In this document: positions 9,022 through 17,892 of the stretch, piece after piece | How the letters are laid out: each line of letters opens with the position of its first letter | Position numbering within the stretch: the stretch's first letter is position 1 | DNA from: Martinezella lusitana | GTDB lineage: Bacteria > Pseudomonadota > Alphaproteobacteria > Rhizobiales > Rhizobiaceae | Direction: 5' to 3' | DNA length: 64,000 bases | NCBI RefSeq assembly: GCF_010668395.1 | Contig: NZ_WUEY01000025.1 | Location: 1 to 64,000 of the forward strand | Notes under the pieces: generated by a model | Database searches by the model: none | Seen by the model: the letters and a program-made list of their open reading frames with translations, nothing else | Told to the model about the DNA's origin: nothing | Position numbers and translations under genes: made by a program

Positions 9022-9654
9022 TTAGACCTTGACGCGATCCGGATGCGCAGCCTGAAAGGCAGGTAGTTTCGCGCAGTTTTCGTCGATTTCGACGATGCGC
9101 CTGAGGTCGGTCAGGTCCACGCCCCAGCGGCGGGCGTTATAGACCTGTGGAACGAGACAGATATCCGCCAGGGTCGGCGTATCGCCGAAACCGAACGCAC
9201 CGTCGAACTTGCGCAGCATGATCTCGAGCTTGCGAAGGCCGCTGGCGATGAAATGCCTCATCCAGTCCTCGCGAGCGTCGGCCTTATCCGTCATCGTCGC
9301 GACATGGGCGGCTACATGCATATTGCATATGGGATGGATATCCATGGCAATCGCGTAGGCGAGTTCGCGCACATGCTGCCGATCTGTGATTTCCGGCGGG
9401 ATCAATCCGCCATCGGGCCGAAGCTCGGCCAGATATTCGATGATTGCCAGCGACTGCGTCATGATCCTTCCATCGATCACCAGCGTCGGCACGAATCCCT
9501 GCGGGTTGAGGTCCAGGTAATCCGGGCTCTTCTGTTCGCCATCCAACAGATTGATCGGGACGGTTCTGTAGCCGATCCCGAGGATGTTGAGCGCAATGCG
9601 AACGCGGTAACTCGCCGACGATCTCCAGTAATCGTAAAGAACGACGTCGCTCAT
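9022..9654 (-). CDS. maiA: maleylacetoacetate isomerase
   Basis: 210 aa zeta-class glutathione S-transferase fold. The N-terminal thioredoxin-like domain carries the zeta motif SSASYRVRIALN (catalytic Ser/Ser/Cys-type site with the usual SSxSxRVR pattern) and later the cis-Pro segment QGFVPTLVID. A helical C-terminal domain follows (TLADICLVPQVYNA). It isomerises maleylacetoacetate to fumarylacetoacetate using glutathione, the third reaction after ring formation of homogentisate. The ATG overlaps the stop of the upstream fumarylacetoacetase gene by 4 bp. It is the last gene of the tyrosine/homogentisate operon. Confidence 0.93.
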   Translation of the reverse strand: MSDVVLYDYWRSSASYRVRIALNILGIGYRTVPINLLDGEQKSPDYLDLNPQGFVPTLVIDGRIMTQSLAIIEYLAELRPDGGLIPPEITDRQHVRELAYAIAMDIHPICNMHVAAHVATMTDKADAREDWMRHFIASGLRKLEIMLRKFDGAFGFGDTPTLADICLVPQVYNARRWGVDLTDLRRIVEIDENCAKLPAFQAAHPDRVKV

Positions 9655-10676
9655 CGCGCCTGCGGTCCTTCGTATCGCTGGACGGTCTGTTCGATCGCCC
9701 CGAAAATCGAATGCCCAGCGCGATCCTGCATCTCGATACGGACCTGATCGCCGAAACGCATGAACTGTGTCTTCGGAGATCCGGTTTCGATTGTCTCGAT
9801 CATCCGGATCTCGGCGATGCAGGAATAGCCGTCGCCACCTTTCTCGACCGGCCTTCCCGGCCCGCCATTAAGCTTGTTGGATACCGTTCCCGAACCGATG
9901 ATCGTGCCGGCGACGAGGCTGCGCGTTTTGGCGGCGTGGGCGATCAGTTGACCGAAATCGAACGTCATGTCGACGCCGGCATTCGCCTTGCCGAAGGGTT
10001 TGCCGTTCAACGCCACCAGGAGCGGCAGGTGCAGCCTGCCGCCATCCCATGCATCGCCAAGCTCATCCGGCGTGACGGCAACCGGAGAGAACGCCGATGA
10101 CGGCTTGGACTGGAAGAAACCGAAGCCCTTCGCCAATTCCTGCGGGATCAGGCCGCGCAGCGACACGTCGTTGACGAGCATCACCAGCTTGATGGCGTGG
10201 CGCGCCGCCTCCGGACCGATCCCCATGGGAACGTCGCCGACCACGACGGCCACCTCGCCTTCCATGTCGATGCCATAGGCTTCATCGGCCGCAAGGATGG
10301 GATCGCGCGGCGCCAGGAAGCCGTCGGAGCCGCCCTGGTACATCAGCGGATCGACCCAGAAGCTTGCCGGCATTTCGGCATGGCGCGCCTTGCGCACCAG
10401 CTCGACATGGTTGACGTAGGCTGAGCCGTCGGCCCACTGATAGGCTCGCGGCAGCGGCGAGGCGGCATCGTGTTCGTGAAACCGTATCGTCGGTTCCGCG
10501 CCTGTTTCGATGCCTTCCGCAATCAAGGCGAGCCTCGGCGCTACGTGCTCCCAATCGTCAAGGGCAGCCTGCAGGCTGCGGGCGATGTGCCCGACCTCGG
10601 AACAACGGGTCAGATCACGCGAAACGACCACGAGCCGGCCGTCCCTTGTGGAGTCTTTCAAAGTCGCGAGCTTCAT
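9651..10676 (-). CDS. fumarylacetoacetate hydrolase family protein (fumarylacetoacetase)
   Basis: 341 aa, start at 10676 (MKLATLKDSTRDGRL). The FAH catalytic domain shows the acidic metal ligands: MEGEVAVVVGDVP, then LVNDVSLRGLIPQELAKGFGFFQSKPSS, and the C-terminal glycine-rich segment GTIIGSGTVSN. It cleaves fumarylacetoacetate to fumarate and acetoacetate, the last step of tyrosine breakdown. It sits between homogentisate dioxygenase (38 bp upstream) and maleylacetoacetate isomerase (4-bp overlap), which fixes its role. The length fits the shorter bacterial FAH-like enzymes rather than the roughly 420 aa eukaryote-like form. Confidence 0.92.
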   Translation of the reverse strand: MKLATLKDSTRDGRLVVVSRDLTRCSEVGHIARSLQAALDDWEHVAPRLALIAEGIETGAEPTIRFHEHDAASPLPRAYQWADGSAYVNHVELVRKARHAEMPASFWVDPLMYQGGSDGFLAPRDPILAADEAYGIDMEGEVAVVVGDVPMGIGPEAARHAIKLVMLVNDVSLRGLIPQELAKGFGFFQSKPSSAFSPVAVTPDELGDAWDGGRLHLPLLVALNGKPFGKANAGVDMTFDFGQLIAHAAKTRSLVAGTIIGSGTVSNKLNGGPGRPVEKGGDGYSCIAEIRMIETIETGSPKTQFMRFGDQVRIEMQDRAGHSIFGAIEQTVQRYEGPQAR

Positions 10677-10713
10677 GGTCCGGTTCCAATATCGAAGAAT
10701 GGATGGCTGATCG

Positions 10714-12075
10714 TCACTTGATCCCGGGAGTACCGTCGAACCGGCGCTCCAGACCATCCCAGCATTCCATGTAATCGTCCTGCAGTGTTTCGAGTTCAGC
10801 GGCATATTTCGTCAGCTGCTGCGGAAATCTGGTCTCGAACATAAAGGCCATTGTCTGATCCAGCTTCACCGGTTTCAGCTCGGAATTGGACGCTTTCTCA
10901 AAGCCGGAGGCGTCCGGGCCGTGGGGCAGCATCATATTGTGCAGGCTCATGCCACCCGGCACGAAGCCCTTTTCCTTCGCATCATACTGGCCGTGGATCA
11001 GGCCCATGAATTCGCTCATGATGTTGCGGTGATACCAGGGGGGCCGGAACGTATGTTCGGCAACCAGCCAGCGCGGCGGGAAGATGACGAAATCGACATT
11101 CGCGGTGCCGGCACTTTCTGTCGGCGCGGTCAGCACCGTGAAGATCGACGGATCGGGATGATCGAACAGGATGGCGCCGACCGGTGAGAATGTCCGCAGG
11201 TCGTATTTGTAAGGAATGTAGTTGCCGTGCCAGGCGACGACGTCGAGGGGCGAGTGGCCGATGTCGGTGACGTAGAACTTGCCGCACCATTTGACATGCA
11301 CGCGGCACGGCGTTTCCTTGTCCTCATAGGCGGCAACGGGGGTCTTGAAGTCACGCGGGTTGGCAAGGCAATTCGCGCCGATCGGCCCGCGCTCCGGCAG
11401 CGTGAACTTCGCGCCGTAGTTCTCGCAGACATAGCCGCGCCAGACCTGCTCATCGCCTCTGCGCGTCACCTTGAACATCATGCCGCGCGGGATGACGCAG
11501 ATTTCCAGAGGCTCGACATCCATGACGCCCATTTCCGTGAAGACCCGGATGGCGCCGACCTGGGGAACGAGGAGCAGCTCTCCGTCTGCATCGAAGAAGT
11601 AGTCGTCGATCATATCCTCGTTGAAGACGTAGGCGTGGGCGGCCATGCCGGTCTGGGTCAGCACGTCGCCGCCGGTGGTGATCGTGCGGATGCCTTCCAG
11701 AAAATTCAGCCGTTCGGACGGCGTCGGCACCGGGTCCCAGCGAAGCTGGCCGAGCGGCAGCGAATGATCGTCCAGGCAGGGTGCCGATTTCCAGAAAGGA
11801 TAGGAGGCATTGGAAAAGCGCCGGGTGTGACGGACGCTTGGGCGGATGCGATAGAGCCATGACCGCTCGTTCGTTCCGCGCGGAGCAGTGAATGGCGAGC
11901 CGGAAAGCTGCTCGGCGTAGAGACCGTAATTGCATTTCTGCGGGCTGTTCTGGCCCTGAGGCAATGCGCCAGGGAGGGCTTCCGTTTCGAAATCGTTGCC
12001 GAAACCCGGCATGTACTGCAGCTTATCCGTCGCCGTGGCCTGGCGGTCGGACGCCTTGGATATCGTCTGGTCCAT
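10714..12075 (-). CDS. hmgA: homogentisate 1,2-dioxygenase
   Basis: 453 aa, the normal family length. The N-terminus has the diagnostic YMPGFGNDFETEALPGALP. The C-terminal cupin holds the iron ligands in FPPRWLVAEHTFRPPWYHRNIMSEFMG (His, then His/Glu) and in NMMLPHGPDASGFE. It opens the aromatic ring of homogentisate to give maleylacetoacetate. The gene is the second in the hpd-hmgA-fah-maiA operon: 61 bp after hpd and 37 bp before the fumarylacetoacetase start. A good ribosome site (GGGAGGAG) precedes the ATG. Confidence 0.97.
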   Translation of the reverse strand: MDQTISKASDRQATATDKLQYMPGFGNDFETEALPGALPQGQNSPQKCNYGLYAEQLSGSPFTAPRGTNERSWLYRIRPSVRHTRRFSNASYPFWKSAPCLDDHSLPLGQLRWDPVPTPSERLNFLEGIRTITTGGDVLTQTGMAAHAYVFNEDMIDDYFFDADGELLLVPQVGAIRVFTEMGVMDVEPLEICVIPRGMMFKVTRRGDEQVWRGYVCENYGAKFTLPERGPIGANCLANPRDFKTPVAAYEDKETPCRVHVKWCGKFYVTDIGHSPLDVVAWHGNYIPYKYDLRTFSPVGAILFDHPDPSIFTVLTAPTESAGTANVDFVIFPPRWLVAEHTFRPPWYHRNIMSEFMGLIHGQYDAKEKGFVPGGMSLHNMMLPHGPDASGFEKASNSELKPVKLDQTMAFMFETRFPQQLTKYAAELETLQDDYMECWDGLERRFDGTPGIK

Positions 12076-12136
12076 GCTTCACTCCTCCCGAAGACTGAAA
12101 GCGACCCCACGCTTGGGCAGGGTCGCCCGAAAAAGC

Positions 12137-13246
12137 TCACTCGGCCGCCGTGCCGATGACGCCACGCTTGATCTGTTCCGCTTCGATCGACTCGAAGAGG
12201 GCGCGGAAATTGCCTTCGCCGAACCCTTCGTCGCCCTTGCGCTGGATGAACTCGAAGAAGATCGGGCCGATGACGGTCTTGGAAAAGATCTGCAGCAGGA
12301 TCTTGGTCATGCCACCATTCACCACGCCTTCACCGTCGATGAGGATACCATGGTTTTTCATGCGTTCGATGGGTTCTTCGTGCCCGTTCACCCGCGCATA
12401 GGACATATCGTAATAGGTCTCCGGCGGGCCCGGCATGAAGCGCAAGCCGTTGTCGGCAAGCGTGTCCGTCGCCTGATAGATATCATCCGTTCCAACGGCG
12501 ATGTGCTGGATGCCCTCGCCCTTGTACTTCTTCAGGAATTCTTCGATCTGACTGGTGTCGTCCTTCGATTCATTCAGCGGGATGCGGATCTTGCCGCAGG
12601 GGGACGTGATGGCCCGGCTCACGAGACCGGTGATACGCCCGTCGATATCGAAGAAGTGGATCTGCTTGAAATTGAACAGGTCGCGATAGAAGTCCCACCA
12701 CTTGTCCATGTTGCCGCGAAAGACATTGTGCGTCAGATGGTCGAGATAGTAGAAGCCGACACCTTCGGGGCGCGGGTCGCGCTCGCCGAGCCAATCGAAC
12801 TCGGCCTCGTAGGCCGATCCCTTCTTGCCGTAGGTCTCGACAAAATAAAGCAGCGAACCGCCGATGCCGACGATTGCCGGAACATCGAGCGCCTTGTCAT
12901 TACCCTCATAGGGAACCGCGCCTTTTGAGACCGCATGATCGAAGGCGTGCCTGGCATCGACGACACGCCAAGCCATCGACGGCGCCGCGGGGCCGTGATC
13001 CGCGATGAAGCGAGCGGCATGGCTGCCGGGCTCGGCGTTCAGGATGTAGTTGATGTCGCCCTGGCGCCAGACGGTGATGTCTTTCGTCTTGTGCTTGGCA
13101 ACCGTGACGTAACCCATGCGGGTGAAGAGCTCGCGCAGCTTCTCTGGCTCGGGATGAGCGAATTCAACGAACTCGAAGCCATCGGTGCCGGCCGGGTTAT
13201 CGGCGGTGATTTCCGACGGCGGCGCATCGTGTGGAAAAGGACCCAT
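12137..13246 (-). CDS. hpd: 4-hydroxyphenylpyruvate dioxygenase
   Basis: 369 aa, start at 13246 (MGPFPHDAPPSEI) behind a GGAGGAG ribosome site. There are two vicinal-oxygen-chelate domains. Iron ligands are visible in YLDHLTHNVFRG (His), GEGIQHIAVGTDD (His) and the C-terminal IGPIFFEFIQRKGDEGFGEGNF (Glu). It converts 4-hydroxyphenylpyruvate to homogentisate, which the three following enzymes break down. First gene of the operon. The promoter region to the divergent Lrp-family gene contains repeated CAAAGT-type elements, so transcription is probably controlled by that regulator. Confidence 0.96.
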   Translation of the reverse strand: MGPFPHDAPPSEITADNPAGTDGFEFVEFAHPEPEKLRELFTRMGYVTVAKHKTKDITVWRQGDINYILNAEPGSHAARFIADHGPAAPSMAWRVVDARHAFDHAVSKGAVPYEGNDKALDVPAIVGIGGSLLYFVETYGKKGSAYEAEFDWLGERDPRPEGVGFYYLDHLTHNVFRGNMDKWWDFYRDLFNFKQIHFFDIDGRITGLVSRAITSPCGKIRIPLNESKDDTSQIEEFLKKYKGEGIQHIAVGTDDIYQATDTLADNGLRFMPGPPETYYDMSYARVNGHEEPIERMKNHGILIDGEGVVNGGMTKILLQIFSKTVIGPIFFEFIQRKGDEGFGEGNFRALFESIEAEQIKRGVIGTAAE

Positions 13247-13268
13247 TTTCTCCTCCTCGGAAGACTGG

Positions 13269-13363
13269 ACTTTGACTGTGCAAAGTATGGCCCAAAACGC
13301 ACGCAAAGTGCTTGCATTATCGCTGCGAACTGAGAATATTATACACGATCTGTGAGCACTTTG
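13269..13363. promoter_or_regulatory. repeated CAAAGT operator elements in the hpd / Lrp divergent promoter
   Basis: The intergenic region has ACTTTG (13269-13274), CAAAGT (13281-13286), CAAAGTGCT (13304-13312) and AGCACTTTG (13355-13363). The first pair forms an inverted repeat with a 6-bp spacer. The second pair is a perfect 9-bp inverted repeat with arms 42 bp apart. Phased multiple half-sites are typical of Lrp/AsnC regulators, which wrap DNA as octamers. Binding by the adjacent regulator is inferred. Confidence 0.5.
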
Positions 13364-13376
13364 AAAGATTCATGCA

Positions 13377-13877
13377 ATGGATGAGCCACTCGACAAATTG
13401 GATCTACGTCTGCTCGAAGAGCTTCAGAAGGACGGCAGGCTGACGAACAATGAGCTGGGCGAGCGGATTGCCCTTTCCCCCTCTCAATGCTCGCGCCGGC
13501 GCAGCAGGCTGGAGGCTGAGGGATATATTCGCGGCTACCAGGCCAATCTCGACAGGCAGAGGCTGGGCCTGGATATGCTGGTGGTGATTTCGGTGACGCT
13601 CGCCACGCACAACAGGGACAATGCCCGCCGGTTTTCGCAGCTGATCAACGGGCTGCCGGAAGTTCTGGAAGCCTATGCGCTGACCGGAGAAATGGATTAT
13701 CACCTGAAGGTCGCGACGCGCGGACTGGCCGGCCTTTCAAGATTCGTCAACGACGTGCTGCTGCCGCACGAGTCGGTACAGCATGTGAAGACTTCGATCG
13801 TCCTCGACACGCTCAAGACCTTTGAAGGGTTTCCGGTCCCCTCTTCGCACGGCTGGCATGGCGACAGCCTTCGATGA
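13377..13877 (+). CDS. Lrp/AsnC-family transcriptional regulator
   Basis: 166 aa. The N-terminal winged HTH of AsnC type is clear (DLRLLEELQKDGRLTNNELGERIALSPSQCSRRRSRLEAEG). A RAM effector-binding domain follows (VVISVTLATHN to YHLKVATRGLAGLSRFVND). It is transcribed divergently from hpd, 130 bp away, so it most likely senses an aromatic amino acid or intermediate and controls the homogentisate operon. Repeated CAAAGT elements lie between the two genes. A methyltransferase gene follows on the same strand after 98 bp but may be separate. Confidence 0.9.
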   Translation: MDEPLDKLDLRLLEELQKDGRLTNNELGERIALSPSQCSRRRSRLEAEGYIRGYQANLDRQRLGLDMLVVISVTLATHNRDNARRFSQLINGLPEVLEAYALTGEMDYHLKVATRGLAGLSRFVNDVLLPHESVQHVKTSIVLDTLKTFEGFPVPSSHGWHGDSLR

Positions 13878-13975
13878 CGGCGGCCACATCTTTAGCGCGT
13901 TAAGGGGCTTGCTTTCGGCCCCTGCTGCCTTTCCTATCACGCCAGACAGTACACCCCTAGCGAGGATAGACTTGC

Positions 13976-14692
13976 ATGGCATGCACGGACGTACAGGCGC
14001 GAACTATCGAGGAATTCGCCGAAATCCTACTGAAGTGTAACCATCTATATCACCCAAGCAGCGACTCCATTGCCTTGCGCAACGCTGTCGAAAGCAGACG
14101 CCAGATCGAGATATTCGACTACAGCAGCTCCGCCGATGCATTTACGCGCGCTTTCGGGATGCGCAATTCTCTGAAGTGCCTGCAGGCGCTCACCAATCTG
14201 AAAGCTGCCGTGCATGGATACAAGAATGTATGCGATCTCGGCTGCGGCTCGGGCGCCTTCAGCCTCGCCTTTGCCTATCTTGCCGACAATCCCGGGCTGG
14301 AGCTTCACGGTCTGGATGTGTCGGCGCATCAACTCTCTCTTGCCAGGGAACTCATGTCGGCGGCCGAGCTGCCGGGGCGTTTCCAGTTCGAGCAACGAAA
14401 CCTGCCGGCGCGGATCGGCTACCACCCCGATCTGACGATTTCCTCCTATTGGTTTTGTGAGAACGAGCATGTCATTTCCGATCCCGCGCTTTTCGATCTG
14501 ATGGTCGGGCGCGAACTGCTGATCGTCGATTATGAAAAGATCATCGACCGCATAGCGACCGGTCTTCCTGACGGATTCCATATTCTGGCGCGATACAGCG
14601 CTCATGTCGAAATTCCCGCAGCGTTGACCGATTTCGTCGCGCAGGAAAGGGCAAGCGTCTATAGCCTCCACATCGGACGGACGTCAGACTAG
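13976..14692 (+). CDS. class I SAM-dependent methyltransferase
   Basis: 238 aa. Motif I is intact in the Rossmann fold (VCDLGCGSGAFSLAFAYL), followed by an acidic residue at the end of strand 2 (LHGLDVSAHQ) and a motif-IV-like segment (DLTISSYWFCENEH). The substrate cannot be read from the sequence. The N-terminal 60 residues are helical with two cysteines. A GAGG ribosome site lies 11 nt before the ATG. It follows the Lrp-type regulator and precedes the TerC gene, but neither neighbour gives a clear functional link. Confidence 0.7.
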   Translation: MACTDVQARTIEEFAEILLKCNHLYHPSSDSIALRNAVESRRQIEIFDYSSSADAFTRAFGMRNSLKCLQALTNLKAAVHGYKNVCDLGCGSGAFSLAFAYLADNPGLELHGLDVSAHQLSLARELMSAAELPGRFQFEQRNLPARIGYHPDLTISSYWFCENEHVISDPALFDLMVGRELLIVDYEKIIDRIATGLPDGFHILARYSAHVEIPAALTDFVAQERASVYSLHIGRTSD

Positions 14693-14819
14693 AGAACCGG
14701 GCGAAATTACCGTTCCCTTGCGAACTGCTGCTACGCCCCTTGAAACGCGAACGCTCCCTTCCCAGCTATTGGCCAACCCGCTGGTCCGGGCCCCTCTGGT
14801 GAGAGCCGTCGGCGCTCTT

Positions 14820-14845
14820 GCGATGTCGGACCGTTCCGACATCGC
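14820..14845 (+). promoter_or_regulatory. perfect 11-bp hairpin in the terC leader
   Basis: The arms GCGATGTCGGA and TCCGACATCGC are perfectly complementary around a 4-nt CCGT loop, ending 20 nt before the terC ATG. There is no U-run, so it is not a terminator. It may be an operator palindrome or an RNA structure controlling terC translation. TerC/Alx-family genes in other bacteria are often controlled by manganese-sensing yybP-ykoY RNAs, but I do not see that consensus here. Confidence 0.5.
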
Positions 14846-14865
14846 GCCGACCGAGGTTCTCCGTC

Positions 14866-15849
14866 ATGGAAACTTCCTTGCTCTTCGTGGAGTGGCTTGG
14901 AAAGCCGCTCTGGATGTGGGCGAGCTTCCTTGCGCTCGTCATTGCCATCCTCTCATTCGACCTTGGTGTCCTGCATAAAGAAAACAAGGAGATAGGTGTC
15001 GGCGAGAGCATCAAGCTCTCGGTGCTCTATATCTCCCTCGGCCTCGCCTTCGGCGGCTGGATATGGTGGTATCTCGGCGCCAATTCCGGTCTTGCCTATA
15101 TGACCGGCTTCGTCGTCGAAAAGACGCTGGCTCTCGACAACGTCTTCGTCATCGCCCTCATCTTTTCTTTCTTCGCCGTTCCGCGCCTTTATCAGCACCG
15201 CGTACTCTTCTGGGGCATCCTGGGCGTCATCGTGCTGCGCGCGATCATGATCGGCGTCGGCGCGACGCTGGTGGCCGAATTCTCGTGGCTTCTCTATGTC
15301 TTCGCGGCGTTCCTCATCGGTACCGGCATCAAGATGCTGGTCGTAAAGGATGCCGAGCCGGATGTTTCCAAAAACCCGCTCGTCCGCTTCATGCGCAGCC
15401 GCTTCAACGTCACCGACCACCATCACGGCGAGCGCTTCTTCGTCAGGCAGCCACATCCGCAGACAGGCAGGATGGTCTGGTTCATAACGCCGCTCTTCAT
15501 GGCGCTTGCGCTGATCGAAGTGGCCGACGTCATCTTTGCAGTGGATTCGGTTCCCGCGATCTTCGCCATCACCACCGATCCGTTCATCGTCTATACGTCG
15601 AACATCTTCGCCATCCTTGGCTTGCGGGCCCTCTACTTCGCGTTGGCGGCCATGATCCATCGCTTCCAGTATCTGAAGCCGGCGCTTGCCATCGTGCTCG
15701 TCTTCATCGGCTCGAAGATCTTCATTGCCGATATGCTGGGCCTGGAGAAATTCCCGGCCGCCCTCTCCCTCGGCATCACCTTCGCCATCATCGCAAGCGG
15801 CGTGGCTTGGAGCCTGCTGAAAACGCGCGACAGGGCCGAACGCGCATAA
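14866..15849 (+). CDS. TerC/Alx-family integral membrane protein
   Basis: 327 aa, start at 14866 (METSLLFVEWLGKPLW). There are about eight or nine TM helices. The family's conserved acidic residues sit inside the membrane segments: FDLGVLHKENKEIG, KTLALDNVFVIALIFSFF, and FAVDSVPAIFAITTDPFIVYTSN near residue 235. TerC/Alx proteins are linked to tellurite resistance and, more recently, manganese export and metal loading of exported proteins. A perfect hairpin lies in the leader. A 100 aa exported-protein gene follows 72 bp downstream, possibly co-transcribed. Confidence 0.92.
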   Translation: METSLLFVEWLGKPLWMWASFLALVIAILSFDLGVLHKENKEIGVGESIKLSVLYISLGLAFGGWIWWYLGANSGLAYMTGFVVEKTLALDNVFVIALIFSFFAVPRLYQHRVLFWGILGVIVLRAIMIGVGATLVAEFSWLLYVFAAFLIGTGIKMLVVKDAEPDVSKNPLVRFMRSRFNVTDHHHGERFFVRQPHPQTGRMVWFITPLFMALALIEVADVIFAVDSVPAIFAITTDPFIVYTSNIFAILGLRALYFALAAMIHRFQYLKPALAIVLVFIGSKIFIADMLGLEKFPAALSLGITFAIIASGVAWSLLKTRDRAERA

Positions 15850-15921
15850 TGCAACAAGACGCCCGCGTGCTGCGGACATCCTGCCCTCCCCGCTCCCACT
15901 GATTTTCCGAAAGGCAGACAC

Positions 15922-16224
15922 ATGATTTCCAATCTCATCGCGTCCCTCTTTGCAACCTTTGCTCTCAACCCGCTTCAGGCCGAAATCGAACGGCATGCCG
16001 CCGCCACGGGCCAACCGATCGAAATCGTCAGGCAATCGCAGGCCTGTCTGTCATCTCAGATTCCGCTGCTGGTGCAGCGCACATCGGAAGACACGGTCTG
16101 GACGATCACCACCGTCATCGGCGTCTCGACCGGCTGGAGCAATCCCGTTGATCTGCTCGACAAGAACAATCCGGCCTGCGCGACCGTCATAGGCCTGTTC
16201 AAAAATGCCGCCATCGAGACGTGA
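15922..16224 (+). CDS. small exported protein of unknown function
   Basis: 100 aa. It has a short hydrophobic N-terminus (MISNLIASLFATFALNP) that could be a signal peptide and two cysteines (QACLSSQ, NPACATV) that may form a disulfide. No domain is recognised. A GAAAGG-type ribosome site precedes the ATG. Codon use agrees with the neighbours, and the same-strand arrangement after terC supports it as a real gene. Function unknown. Confidence 0.6.
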   Translation: MISNLIASLFATFALNPLQAEIERHAAATGQPIEIVRQSQACLSSQIPLLVQRTSEDTVWTITTVIGVSTGWSNPVDLLDKNNPACATVIGLFKNAAIET

Positions 16225-16271
16225 AGAGGCGCGATGCCAAGTGTCCCGACAACCCGGCGTGGTGAAATCGA

Positions 16272-16900
16272 ATGATGGAACAGGCAACGGACGCGACGCA
16301 GGAGAACGCAGGAATCTCTGCTCGCCTGCATGAATTGCTCAAGCTCGCGCAAGCGCAAGGTGGCATCTCGATTGGCGAGATGCTGAGTGGCCTTGGCAGC
16401 GCGAGCATCGCCTTCACCATCCTGTTTCTCGCTTGCCTGCGCTCTCTCCCATACCCGGGCCTTTCGGCATCGTCTTCGGAAGTGCGCTCGCCGTGGTGGC
16501 GGCGCAGATCGCGATGGGCCGTCGGGCGATATGGCTCCCGGCCTTCCTCAGCCGACGCAGACTGTCGCCGGCGGTCGTTGAAATCATGGTGCGCTATAGC
16601 GCGCCGATCATTGCAAAAGTCGAGACCATGGTGCGTCCCGGGCGCCTCGCCGTCTTCACGGGCGGAACAATGCAATGGCTGCTGTCATTTCCAATCTTCC
16701 TGCTGGCGGTCGCCATCGTTCTGCCGATCCCGCTCGGCAACTATATGCCGGTCGTCGCCCTTGTCGTCATCGCCGTCGCCCTCATGGCGCGTGACGGGGT
16801 GCTGATCCTTGCGGCTCTGTTCGTCTCGGCACTTGCCTTTGCTGCGACGGCCGGGTTGATACAGATGACAGTTGCGGGCTTGAGCGCAATCGGATCGTAG
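16272..16900 (+). pseudogene. exoD-like gene with a frameshift
   Basis: The ExoD family (exopolysaccharide synthesis / alkali-tolerance membrane proteins, about 200 aa) is recognisable only if two frames are joined. The first frame reads LHELLKLAQAQGGISIGEMLSGLGSASIAFTILFLA from 16272. The second frame, from about 16433, reads LPALSPIPGPFGIVFGSAL and continues through several TM segments to 16900. Joining them near 16430 by restoring one T gives a normal 209 aa protein. As it stands, the upstream frame runs into a nonsense tail ending at 16805. A one-base deletion or a sequencing error explains this equally well; no classical slippery heptamer is present. Confidence 0.75.
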
Positions 16901-17076
16901 TCGCCACGATCTCATGGCGCATTTGGATTATCTGCTTTGCGGCCAGTTGCCGCGGACAGCCACATTGGCATTTTTGTGCCTTGCCATTGGCAAGGCTCCC
17001 GCCATCTATCCGTTGGCGAGCCTGTCAGGCACAAGGTTCGGCCCATACATTGTTTGCGCGCAGGATTTTATAGCCA

Positions 17077-17793
17077 ATGCTCTTCAGAGCCTCTTCACTC
17101 ATCCGCTTCCTTGCCCTGAGCGGTTCCATCGCCATCACCCTTGGAACGCAGACCGTAGTGGCGCAGGACATGTCCGCTCCGTCGCAATGGTCGGATACGC
17201 CGACCTCGCGACTGGAGGCGCTTGCCATCCTCCAGACCTTGAATGCCGATCTCCTCAGCAATGCCAGCGCGACGCTGACGCTCGACCGGTGGTGCGCCAA
17301 GCACAAGCTTGCACCCGATGGATCCAAAATCGTCGCTCAGCGTGTACGCGGGCAGGACAAGCCGGCTGACGCTACGGTCCGACAGCTGCTCGCCGTCGGC
17401 CCCGATGAACCCGTCGCCTATCGGCGCGTTCGCCTCGCCTGCGGCGATCGGGTCCTGTCCGAGGCAGACAATTGGTATCTGCCGGCAAGGCTGACGACGG
17501 AGATGAACAAGGCTCTCGATACGAGCGACATCGCCTTCGGTCGCGCGGTTCAGGCGCTCAATTTCACACGCACGAATCTGTCGGCCAAATTGCTTTGGGC
17601 ACCCCTGCCGGAGGGATGGGACACGGGAACCAAACTGCCGCTATCCGGCACGGTGCCGCTTACCTTGCCTCCATTCCTCCTCGAGCACCACGCCGTGCTG
17701 AAGCTCCCGGATGGTACGCCGTTCAGCGCGCTGGTCGAAAGCTATACCAGCCGCGTACTGGATTTCCCGGCTCCCCATATCGCGCCGCAATAG
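17077..17793 (+). CDS. secreted protein, possibly chorismate-lyase-like fold
   Basis: 238 aa with a Sec-type signal (FLALSGSIAITLGTQTVVAQD). The mature part has a segment VAYRRVRLACGDRVLSEADNWYLPARL followed by ALDTSDIAFGRAVQAL. That pattern of 'RRV-L-G-VLSEA-W-P-L, then T--PFG' recalls chorismate lyase/UTRA-fold proteins, but the cysteine and exported nature are atypical, so the assignment is tentative. The gene stands alone between exoD and flgE on the same strand. Function unknown. Confidence 0.7.
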   Translation: MLFRASSLIRFLALSGSIAITLGTQTVVAQDMSAPSQWSDTPTSRLEALAILQTLNADLLSNASATLTLDRWCAKHKLAPDGSKIVAQRVRGQDKPADATVRQLLAVGPDEPVAYRRVRLACGDRVLSEADNWYLPARLTTEMNKALDTSDIAFGRAVQALNFTRTNLSAKLLWAPLPEGWDTGTKLPLSGTVPLTLPPFLLEHHAVLKLPDGTPFSALVESYTSRVLDFPAPHIAPQ

Positions 17794-17892
17794 GTCTTCA
17801 GCGGCTTTTCGACCTCAAGGCATTGGGAAAAAGCCAGTTTCACACAAGTCACTCTGGTTATCGTGGCGGCATCAGCAACGTGCGAGGAACCA

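Noticed and set aside
14866..15849. Manganese (yybP-ykoY) riboswitch upstream of terC
   Set aside because: The conserved GGGGAGUAG-like element is not present in the leader; only a simple hairpin is seen.
16425..16440. Programmed ribosomal frameshift in the exoD-like gene
   Set aside because: No X-XXY-YYZ slippery sequence and no stimulatory hairpin visible; a deletion or sequencing error is simpler.
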